Assembly (NCBI GenBank): GCA_947044365.1
Contig: OX345637.1
Coordinates: 3,334,501 to 3,398,500, forward strand
Length of the DNA stretch: 64,000 nucleotides
Direction: 5' to 3'
Source: Petrosia ficiformis
Taxonomy: Eukaryota > Porifera > Demospongiae > Haplosclerida > Petrosiidae
Positions 52,428 through 61,891 of this stretch are shown here, in pieces. The position numbers and the translations under genes are program-made. Below the pieces are notes generated by a model. The model was not told where the DNA came from. It made no database searches and was given only the letters and a program-made list of their open reading frames with translations. Each line of letters starts with the position of its first letter. Within the stretch, counting starts at the first letter, position 1.

Positions 52428-55400
52428 TATGAGTCCACTAGGACCAATTAGGAGTCCTCTAGGACGCAAAAGGACTCCAATATAACCAAATATGTGTCCA
52501 CTAGGACCCAATAGGAGTCCACTAGGACCCATTAGGAGTCCACTAATCCCCATAAGGTGTCCAAATGCACCCAATAAAATTCCACTGGGACCAATTAGGG
52601 GTTCACTAGGACCCATTAGGAACCATAAGCTGGCCACTACTACCCATAAGGAGGCCACTATGACAAATTAGGTGTCCTCCAGGACACAATAGGAGTCGAC
52701 TAGAGCCCAATAGGACTCCTCTAGGACCCTTTAGCTGTCCAGTAGGACCCATTAGGAGTCCACTATGACCCAATAGAAGTCCGCGAAAACCCAGTATGAG
52801 TCCACTTGGAGCAAATAGGACTCCTCTAGGACCCAATAGGACTCCAATAGTACCCAATATGTGTCCACTAGGACCCATTAAGAGTCCACTATTACCCATT
52901 AGGAGACCACTAATACCCATAAGTTGTCCAGATGCACCCAATAGGATTCCACTGGGACCAATTAGGGGTCCACTACGACCCATTAGGAGTCCACAAGGAC
53001 CCATAAGGAGTCCACTAGGACCAAATACGACTCCAAGTGGACCCAATAGGTGTCCACTAGGACCCATTAGGTGTCCACTAGGACTGAATAGGAGTCCACT
53101 AGGAACAATAAGTAGGCCACTAGTACCCATAAGGAGTCAAATAGGACCCAATAGGTCTCCACTAGGACCCATTAGTGTCCACTTGGACACAATAGCAATC
53201 CACTAGGACGAATAAGGTGTCCACAAAGACTAATTAGGAGTCCACTAGGACCCATTAGAAGTCCACTAGGACACATTAGGAGTCCAATAGAACCCAATAG
53301 GACTCCATAAGTACCCATGTGCAGTCCAGTAGGACACATAAGGAGCCCACCGGGACCAAATACGACTCCAAGTGGACCCAATAGGTGTCCACTAGGACCC
53401 ATTAGGTGTCCACTAGGACCGAATAGAAGTCCACTAGGAACCATAATTAGGCCACCAGTACCCATAAGGAGTCAACTAGGACCCAATAGGTCTCCACTAG
53501 GACCCATTAGTGTACACAATAGCAATCCACCAGGACGAATAAGGTGTCCACTTGGACTCATTAGGAGTCGACTAGGACCCATTAGAAGTCCACTAGGACA
53601 CATAAGGTGACCACTAGGACCCAATAGGACTCCTCTAGCACCCATTAGCAGTCAAGTAGGACCCATTAGGAGTACAATAGGACCCAATAGGACTCCATAA
53701 GTACCCATCTTCAGTCCAGTAGGACCCATTAGGAGTCTACTAGGACGCAATATGAATCCACCAAAACGAATAAGGAGTCCACAAGGTCCCATTAGGAGTC
53801 CCCTAGGACCCATAAGGATTCCACTAGAACCCGATAGGCCTCAACTATGAGTCCACTAGGGCCAATTAGGAGTCCTTTATGACTCAATAGGACTCCAATT
53901 GGACCCATTAGGGGTCTACTAGGACCCATTAGCAGTCCACTAGGACCCATAAGGAACCCAATAGGATTCCACTAGGACCAATTAGGAGTCAACAAGGACC
54001 CAAAGGAGTCCACTAGGACACAATAGGAGTCCCATAAGATCCATTTTGAGTCCACTAGGACCAATTAGGAGTCCTCTAGGACCAAATAGAACTCCACTGG
54101 ACGCATGAGTATTCCAATAGGACCCAATACTTCTCCACAAAAACCCATTAGGAGTCCAAATGGACCCTTAAGGAGTCCACTAGGACCAATTAGGAGTCCT
54201 ATTGGAACCCAATAGGACAACAATAGAACCCAATAGGTGTCCACAAGGACCCATTAGGAGTCCACTAGGACCCATTGGGAGTCCACTAGCACCCATAAGG
54301 AGTCCAAATGGACGAAATAGGTCTCCACTAGGACCCATTAGTGGTCCACTAGGACCCATTATGAGTCCAAAAGGACCCATAAGGAGTCCACTAGGACCCA
54401 AAAATATTCTACTAAGACCCAAAAGGACTCCAACAGGACAATTAAAGAGTCCTCTAGGACCCATTAGGAGTCCACTAGGACCCAATAGGAGTCCAGTAGG
54501 ACGAATACGGTCTCCACTAGGACCCATTGGGAGTCCAATAGGACTCATAAGGAGTCCACTAGGACACAATAGGGTTCCACTGGGACTCTATAGGACTCCA
54601 ATTGGACAAATAAAGAGTCCATTACGAGCCATTAGCAGTCCACTAGGACCCATAAGGAGTCCACTACGACCCAATATGACTCCCCTAGGACCCATTTGGA
54701 GTCCACTAGGACCCATTAGGAGTCCACTAGGACTGAATAGGAGTCCACTAGGAACAATAAGTAGGCCACTAGTACCCATAAGGAGTCAAATAGGACCCAA
54801 TAGGTCTCCACTAGGACCCATTAGTGTCCACTTGGACACAATAGCAATCCACTAGGACGAATAAGGTGTCCACAAGGACTCATTAGGAGTCCACTAGGAC
54901 CCATTAGAAGTCCACTAGGACACATTAGGAGTCCAATAGGACCGAATAGTTCTCCACTACGACCCGTTAGGAGTCCACTCGGACCCATTAGGTGTCCACT
55001 AGGACCCGTAAGGAGTCCACTAGGACCCAATAGGAGTCCACTAGTACCCAATAGGACTCCTTTAGGACCAATAAGGAGTCCACTAGGACCCCATAGGACT
55101 CCTCTAGAACCGATTAGCAGTACTCTAGGACCCAATTGGAGTCCACTAGGACGAATAAGGACTCCACTAGGACCCAATAGGAATCCACTAGGACCCAAAA
55201 GAATTCCACTAGGACCCAATAAGACTCCAATAGGACAATTAAAGAGGCCACTAGGACCCATTAGATGTCCATTAGGACCCAATAAGACTGCACTAGGACC
55301 CATTTGGTGTCCACTAGGACCCATAAGGAGTCCACAAGGACCCATAAGGACTCCACTATGACCCAATAGGAGTCCCCTAAGACCCATTTTGAGTCCACTA

Positions 55401-58400
55401 GGACCTATTAGGAGTCCTTTAGGAGCCAATATGACTCCACTAGGACCCATGAGTAGTCCAATTGGACCCAATAGGTCTCCACATAAACCCATTAGGAGTC
55501 CGCTTGGACCCATTAGGACAGATAAGGAGTCCACTAGGACCGATTAGGAGTCCACTAGGAACCATAAGGTCTCCACTACGACCCATTAGGAGTCCACTAG
55601 GACCCAATTGGAGTTCACTAGGACGAATAAGTACTCCACTAGGACCCAGTAGGGGTCCACTGGGACCTGTAAGGAATTCACTAGGACCCATTAGCAGTCT
55701 ACTAGGACCCATAAGCAGTCCACTAGGACCCAAAAGTATTCCACTAGGACCCAATAGGACTCCAGTAGCACAAATAAGGAGTGCACTATGACCCAATAGG
55801 AGTCCACTACGACCAATAGGGATTCCACTAGGACCCATATGCAGTTTACTAGGACCCAGTAGGAGTCCACGAAAACACAGTATGAGTCCACTAGGACCAA
55901 TTAGGAGTCTTCTAGGACCCAAAAGGACTCCAATAGAACCCAATAGGTGTCCACTAGGACCCATTAGGATTCCACAAGTACCCATAAGAAGTCCAGTAGG
56001 GACCAATAGGACTCCACTAGGACCCATTAGGAGTCCACTATGCCCCATTAGGAGTCCACTAAGACCCATAAGAAGTTCACAAAGACCCAAAAGTATTCCA
56101 CTAGTACCCAATAGGTCTCCAATAAAACAAATAAGGAGTACACTAGGACCCATTAGGAGTCCACTAGGACCCAATAGGAGGCCAGTAGGACGAATACGGA
56201 CACCACTAGGACCTATTAGGAGTTCACTAGGACTCATAAGGAGTCCACTAGGACCCAACAGGACTCCATAATGACCCATTGGCAGTCCAGTAGGACCCAT
56301 TAGGAATCCACTAGGACACAATAGGGCTCCACTATGACCCATTTGGTGTCCACTATGACCCATTAGGTGTCCACAAGGACCCATAAGGAGTCTCCTAAGA
56401 CCCATTATGAGTCCACTAGGACCTATTAGGAGTCGTCTAGGACCCATTAGCAGTCCAATAGGACCCTGTAGGACTCCACTAGGACCCAATTGGAGTCCAC
56501 TAGGACCCATTAGGAGTCCACAAGGACCCATTAGGAGTCCTCCAGGACCCAATAGGAGTCCCTTAAGACCCATATTGAGTCCACTAGGACCTATTAGGAG
56601 TCCATTAGAACCCAATAGGACTCCTCTAGTACCAATAAGGAGTCCACTAGGACCCCATAAGACTCATCTAGGACCCATTAGCAGTACACTAGGACCCAAT
56701 TGTAGTCCATTAGGACGAATAAGGAGTCCACTAGGACCAAATAGTTCTCCACTACGACCCATTAGGAGTCCACTGGGACCCATTAGGAGTCAACCAACAG
56801 GACTCCTCTAGGACCAATAAGGAGTCCACTTGGACCAGATAGTACTCCTCTAGGACCTATTAGGGGTCCAATAGGACCCATTGGTAGTCCAACAGGACCC
56901 ATTAGGATTCCACTAGGACCCAAAAGGATTCCACTAGGACCCAATAGGACAATTAAAGAGGCCACTAGGACTCATTAGGAGTCCACTAGGACCCAATAGC
57001 AGTCCAGTAGGTCGAATACGGACTCCACTAGGAACAATTATGAGTCCATTAAAATTCATAAGGAGTCCACTAGGACCCAAAAGGATTCCAATAGGACCCA
57101 ACAGGAGTCCAGTAGGACGAATACAGACTCCATTAGGACCAATTAGGAGTCCTTTATGACTCAATACAACTCCAATAGGACCCAATAGTTGTCCACTAGG
57201 ACCTTTTAGGAGTCTACTATTCCGAATATGGAGGCCACTAGGACAAATTAGGAGTCCACTAGAACCCATAAGGAGTCCACTAGCACCCAATAGGACTCCA
57301 CTATGAACCATTAGGAGTCCACTATGACCCAATAGGAGTCCCCTAAGACCCATTTTGAGTCCACTAGGACCTATTAGGAGTCCTTTAGGAGCCAATAGGA
57401 CTCCACTAGGACCTATGAGGAGTCCAATTGGACCCAATTGGTCTCCACTAGGACCCAATAGGAGTCCACGAAAACCTACTATGAGTCCACTAGGACCAAT
57501 TCAGAGTCTTCTAGGACCCAAAATGACTCCAATAGAACCCAATAGGTGTCCACTAGGACCAATTAGGAGTCCACAAGTACCCATAAGGAGTCCAGTAGGA
57601 ACCAATATTACTCCACTAGGACCCATTAGGAGTCCACTGGGACCCATTAGGAGTCCACTAGGACCCATAAGGAGTCCACTAGGACCCAAAAGGATTCCAC
57701 TAGTACCCAATAGGTTCCAATAAAACAAATAAGGAGTCCACTAGGACCCATTAGGAGTACACTAGGACCCAATATGAGTCCAGTAGGACGAATACGGACT
57801 CCACTAGGACCCATTAGGTAGTCCACTAGGACCCAACAGGTCTCCATAAAGACCCATTGGCAGTCCAGTACGACCCATTGGCAGTCCCGTAGGACACATT
57901 AGGAATCCCCTAGGGCACAATAGGGCTCCACTAGGACCCGTTTGGTGTACAATAGGACCCATATGGTGTCCACTAGGACCCAATAGGAGTCCCTTAAGAC
58001 CCATTATGAGTCAACTAGGACCTATAAGGAGTCCTCTAGGACCCATTAGCAGTGCAATAGGACCCATTTGGGGTCCACTAGAACCCATTGGGAGTCAACT
58101 AGGACCCAATAGGGCTTCACTAGGACCCAGTTGGAGTCCACTAGGACCCATTAGGAGTCCAAAAAGACCCATAAGGAGTCCAGTAGATCCATTATGAGTC
58201 CACTAGGACATATTAGGATTCCACTAGGACCCATTTGGAGTCCTTTAGGACCCAAAAGAAGTCCATTATTATCCATTAGGACTCCACTAATACCAAAGAG
58301 GAGTCCACTAGGAAACATTAGGAGTCCGCTAGGACCAAATTGGAGTCCACTAGAACGTATAAGGACTCCACTAGGACCCATTAGTAGTCCAATAGGACAC

Positions 58401-58759
58401 ATAAGGAGTCCCCTAGGACCCAATAGGACTCCTCTTGGACCCATTAGCGGTCCAGGAGAACCCATTAGGGGTCCACTAGGACCCAATAGCAGTCCACTAG
58501 ATAGGACAAATAAGGAGTCCACTAGGACCCATTAGGAGTCCAGTAGGACACATTAGGAGTCAACTATGACGCAATAGGAGTCCACTAGGACGAATAAGGT
58601 GTCCACTAGGACCATTTACGAATCCACTAGGACCCATACGGAGTCCAATAAGACACAATAGTATCTCCACTAAGACCGATTATGAGTACAATAGGACCAA
58701 TTAGGAGTCCTCTATGACCCAATAGGACTCCAATAGAACCCCATACGTGTCAAGTAGGA
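52428..58759 (-). repeat. 21-bp satellite, reverse block
   Basis: The same unit in the opposite orientation (AGGACCCAATAGGAGTCCAC form). The turn occurs at about 52426-52430, where TTGGGTCCAA meets GTATGAGTCCAC. Higher-order structure is present: GACTGAATAGGAGTCCACTA followed by about 140 matching bases at 53082 and 54731 (1649 bp apart); GACCAAATACGACTCCAAGT at about 53016 and 53352 (336 bp, 16 units); and GACCCATTTTGAGTCCACTA near 55388 and 57347. The array ends at about 58759, where the 430-460 bp repeats begin. Confidence 0.92.
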
Positions 58760-59296
58760 CCTATCAGTGACTCCAAATGACTTCAAGCTTTTTCAATTTC
58801 CGTTTTGCTTTAATAAACTTGATAACTAAAGGGCCGGGGAATGCCGATGAACTAAAGAAATTTTAAAACTTTTTTTTTTTTTTTTTTAATGAGATTCCTA
58901 GAATTATTAATGAGATTCATAGAATTATTAATGAGATTCATAGATCAAAGCCTAAACTGACAGGTGTAGCAAGTGAAAATGTTTTAGCCATATAAAGGGA
59001 AAAGAAACATAAGAATGTTAGCCTGGTCATTTGGGCTGTGGCATAGCTGCTCAGGTCCGGGGTGAGTATGTCATTGTTAGTGATGTTTGACGAGATCCTA
59101 GTTCTCAAGGTCAGTTGTTACGTACTTCGTGTACGGCCCTCTTTCGAGGGGGGACTGGGATACCGGCAACTGTTCCTCCCCATCAAATAAGCTATCAGTG
59201 ACTCCAAATCACTTCAGGCTTTTTCAATTTCCTTTTGGCTTTAATAAACTTGATAACTAAAGGGCCGGGGAATGCCGATGAACTAAAGAAAATTTA

Positions 59297-59300
<4 letters not shown>

Positions 59301-59344
<44 letters not shown>
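59301..59344 (+). repeat. Poly-T tract, 44 T
   Basis: An uninterrupted run of 44 T in the second copy of the tandem repeat. The matching tract is 18 T in copy 1 (58870-58887), and in copy 3 (from about 59758) T runs are broken by ATTATTA. It could be a reverse-transcribed poly-A tail on the other strand or replication slippage. Confidence 0.9.
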
Positions 59345-59347
<3 letters not shown>

Positions 59348-59548
59348 GAGATTTATAGAATTATTAATGAGATTCATAGAATTATTAATGAGATTCATAG
59401 ATCAAAGCCTAAACCCACAAGTGTAGCAAGTGAAAATGTTTTAGCCATATAAAAGGAAAAGAAACATAAGAATGTTAGCCTGGTCATTTGGGCTGTGGCA
59501 TAGCTACTCAGGTCCGGGGTGAGTATGTCATTGTTAGTGATGTTTGAC

Positions 59549-59607
59549 GAGATCCTAGATCTCAAGGTCAGTTGTTACGTACTTCGTGTACGGCCCTCTT
59601 TCGAGGG
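59549..59607 (+). other. Three-hairpin cluster inside each 450-bp repeat (copy 2 shown)
   Basis: Three perfect inverted repeats follow one another: GAGATC-CTA-GATCTC (59549-59563), CGTAC-TTCGT-GTACG (59578-59592) and CCCTC-TTTC-GAGGG (59594-59607). They are also exact in copy 3 (near 60010-60068). In copy 1 the first stem has one mismatch (GAGATCCTAGTTCTC, near 59092-59106) while the other two are intact. This part of the repeat is better conserved than the T-rich part, which hints at structural constraint or recent amplification. A structured RNA or a transposon end are both possible. Confidence 0.6.
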
Positions 59608-60223
59608 GGGACTGGGATACCGGCAACTGTTCCTCCCCATCAAATAAGCTATCAGTGACTCCAAATGACTTCAGGCTTTTACAATTTCCTTTTTGCTTTA
59701 ATAAACTTGATAACTAAAGGGCCGGGGAATGCCGATGAACTGAAGAAATTATAAAACTTTTTTTTTTATTATTATTTTTTTTTTAATGAGATTTATAGAA
59801 TTATTAATGAGATTCATAGAATTATTAATGAGATTCATAGAATTATTAATGAGATTCATAGATCAAAACCTAAACCCACAAGTGTAGCAAGTGAAAATGT
59901 TTTAGCCATATAAAAGGAAAAGAAACATAAGAATGTTAGCCTGGTCATTTGGGCTGTGGCATAGCTACTCAGGTCCGGGGTGAGTATGTCATTGTTAGTG
60001 ATGTTTGACGAGATCCTAGATCTCAAGGTCAGTTGTTACGTACTTCGTGTACGGCCCTCTTTCGAGGGGGGACTGGGATACCGGCAACTGTTCCTCCCCA
60101 TCAAATAAGCTATCAGTGACTCCAAATGACTTCAGGCTTTTTCAATTTCCTTTTTGCTTTAATAAACTTGATAACTAAAGGGTCGGGGAATGCCGATGAA
60201 CCGAAAAAATTTTTAAACTTTTT

Positions 60224-60240
60224 ATGGCCCGTAGGGCCAT
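60224..60240. other. Perfect GC-rich hairpin ATGGCCC-GTA-GGGCCAT
   Basis: A 7-bp stem with a 3-base loop lies just past the partial fourth 450-bp repeat and about 235 bp before the first Helitron reading frame. Helitron ends often carry such a short hairpin near the 3' terminus. Here it lies on the 5' side of the coding region and no CTRR terminus follows at the expected distance, so it could belong to an adjacent element or to a subterminal region of this one. Confidence 0.5.
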
Positions 60241-60270
60241 CCCTATAATTGCTTTCCACGGGGTTTAATG

Positions 60271-60289
60271 TATATATATATATATATAT
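60271..60289. repeat. TA dinucleotide microsatellite
   Basis: Nine TA units and a final T (60271-60289) in the upstream region of the Helitron gene. It could supply a TATA-like element about 200 bp before the start codon. Confidence 0.85.
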
Positions 60290-60475
60290 GTTTGTGTCAC
60301 TTACGCGAGTATGCGTTGTATACGTAGTTAAGGAAGTTACGTCATTCCCGGGGGCGGAACCAATAAAGAAGCGTGCTGGGAACTCTCTATCGTCTGGGAA
60401 ATCCTGTAGCAATGGAAACTTGTGCGTCCAGCTGTTCACCTTTGTTCTTACACCTGGTAGCTTACTACTACTAGT
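60290..60475 (+). promoter_or_regulatory. Possible promoter / 5' leader of the Helitron gene
   Basis: This non-repetitive stretch holds TTACGTCA (60336-60343, CRE-like), a GC box GGGGGCGG (60350-60357) and CCAAT (60360-60364), downstream of the TA run. An in-frame TAG at 60458-60460 lies just before the first ATG at 60476. The clustering of three common eukaryotic promoter words is suggestive only; no transcription start can be placed from sequence alone. No other gene is seen here. Confidence 0.4.
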
Positions 60476-61891
60476 ATGTCTACTGTTAGTATGGAGAATA
60501 GGAAAGCAAAGCGTGCTCCGTGTAAACGAGTACGTGATGAGAATTTGTATAGTATGGAAAGTACGAGTGGTTTGGTCCAGCAGCATGCAAGTGGTTCGTG
60601 TAGTCCAAAGTTACCTCGGCTAACAAATTCTGAGACCTGTACAGCTGTCCAACTACCTCTTCACAACCCAGACAATTCTTGTAGCTCCTCCCACAGCAAT
60701 GGAGGCCAAGAACCCTTAAGGAGGAAGAGAGATAGAGAAAGACTGAGAAGACAAAATGAAACAGAAGAGCAGCGTAGTATCCGACTGAATAAACAAAGGG
60801 TACTCAACCGTAGACGTAGGCAAACTGAAAGTTTACAGGAAAGGGCAATACGTTTGGAAACAATGAGACAAAGAGCTTCTACACGTAACAGTGTAGAGAC
60901 TGAAGAACAAAGATCCAGTCGGCTTGCTGACTTGAGTCAACGTGCTAATGTACATGTCAGTGAGGAGACTGAAGAAGAAAGGACCAGTCGTCTTACTGAT
61001 TTGAGACAACGTGCTACTGTACGTGTTAGTGAGGAGACTGAAGAAGAAAGGACTAGTCGTCTTACTGATTTGAGACAACGTGCTAACGTACGTGTCAGTG
61101 AGGAGGCCAGTGATGACAGGTCACAAAGACTTGAGGTGATGCGTCAACAGGTTGCTATACGTAGAAGTAGTGAGTCATCTGAAGCTAGAGAAGTTCGTCT
61201 ACTGGCACTTAGAACACATTATCAATCTATAAGAGCTTGTACTACTTCTGTTCTTACACCACCAGTAAGTGGTGAAGAGCAAAGACGACTTCATCAGTTA
61301 TCTCAAGATTTGGAGAAATTCAGGTCTGAGATTATTGTAAGCCCTAGTAATTCCTGCTTCTCGTGTCATCGCCTTACCTACCCCCAAGGAGGATCGTATG
61401 TGACCTATGAAACAGTAGAGGACTTGATAGCGCCATTATATTCACATCCAACCACTATACCACTTCCTGATGTCCCTGGAGGTGAGTGTGTTTGGTTGTG
61501 TACACGTTGTCAGTCCATACTGGGTAAAGGGAAAGTACCACCTTATGCATGTATTAACAACATACAAGTTGTTGAAGTCCCTCCTGTATTATCTGTGTTA
61601 AACACAATGGAGCAGAGGTTGATATCTAAAGTACAAGCCTTTATGAAGCTTATAGTACTTCCATTAGGTCAAAGAGCATTGGCTGGCCAAAGCATAAATT
61701 TTCCTGTTGATGTTTCTCAGGTATGTAATGCTCTACCTAGACCAATTGATGAATCTGGTGTAATACTAGTACAATCATCATCATCAACTTCTGCTTCAAC
61801 CTCAACTGCTGATGGGGGGGAAGGTTCACCATCTACTGTACCATCATCATCTTCTGTTACCACATCATTCCTGCAAAGGGTATGTGGTTAG
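60476..61891 (+). CDS. Helitron protein, N-terminal part: STPR repeats and DUF6570-like region
   Basis: 471 codons. An in-frame stop at 60458 supports a start at 60476; ATG at 60491 has the stronger context (G at +4). Residues 1-90 are basic and low in structure. Residues 94-254 are seven consecutive 23-residue repeats with the pattern ETEEERTSRLTDLRQRA, matching the STPR DNA-binding repeat known from silkworm FMBP-1 and from PIF1-like/Helitron proteins of invertebrates. Residues 294-345 hold paired cysteines (CFSC at 294-297, C338, CTRC at 342-345), followed by a region resembling DUF6570 (VLSVLNTMEQRLISKVQAFM, LPRPI), which usually precedes the Helitron Rep domain. A Ser/Thr-rich tail (433-464) ends in a premature TAG. 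The Rep domain continues at once in the +1 frame, so this is the first piece of one split gene. Confidence 0.85.
   Translation: MSTVSMENRKAKRAPCKRVRDENLYSMESTSGLVQQHASGSCSPKLPRLTNSETCTAVQLPLHNPDNSCSSSHSNGGQEPLRRKRDRERLRRQNETEEQRSIRLNKQRVLNRRRRQTESLQERAIRLETMRQRASTRNSVETEEQRSSRLADLSQRANVHVSEETEEERTSRLTDLRQRATVRVSEETEEERTSRLTDLRQRANVRVSEEASDDRSQRLEVMRQQVAIRRSSESSEAREVRLLALRTHYQSIRACTTSVLTPPVSGEEQRRLHQLSQDLEKFRSEIIVSPSNSCFSCHRLTYPQGGSYVTYETVEDLIAPLYSHPTTIPLPDVPGGECVWLCTRCQSILGKGKVPPYACINNIQVVEVPPVLSVLNTMEQRLISKVQAFMKLIVLPLGQRALAGQSINFPVDVSQVCNALPRPIDESGVILVQSSSSTSASTSTADGGEGSPSTVPSSSSVTTSFLQRVCG

Larger units (their letters stand above)
58761..60220 (+). repeat. 430-460 bp tandem repeat, three full copies and one partial
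   Basis: Copies begin with CTATCAGTGACTCCAAATGA at 58761, 59192, 59649 and 60110, giving lengths of 431, 457 and 461 bp and a last partial copy of about 110 bp. Each full copy has AAAGGGCCGGGGAATGCCGA, a poly-T tract, two to three AATGAGATTCATAGAATTAT repeats, an A-rich tract with AAAGGAAAAGAAACATAAG, and a conserved 3' part with three hairpins ending in CTCCCCATCAAATAAG. Length differences come mainly from the poly-T tract (18 T, 44 T, and a T tract broken by A) and the number of AATGAGATT units. No reading frame is plausible. The function is unknown; position just before a Helitron suggests transposon-associated subterminal sequence, but that is inference. Confidence 0.9.

Noticed and set aside
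48657..58535. Reading frames with GPSGLLL- or SPLGPIR-type collagen-like repeats
   Set aside because: They arise from the 21-bp period in both orientations. The glycine spacing follows the DNA unit and is not a Gly-X-Y collagen pattern, and no signal sequence or other domain is attached.
58840..58865. Hammerhead-ribozyme-like words (CGATGA ... GAAA) in the 450-bp repeat
   Set aside because: The core lacks the required U of CUGAUGA, and I could not find the matching stems I and III on either strand.
60113..60586. 157-residue minus-strand reading frame across the last tandem repeat and the Helitron leader
   Set aside because: It runs through the TA microsatellite (IYIYIY) and overlaps the supported plus-strand gene, with no recognisable domain.
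60249..60623. 124-residue plus-strand frame overlapping the Helitron start
   Set aside because: It is in a different frame from the STPR protein, includes the TA microsatellite, and shows no domain; it is a shadow frame.
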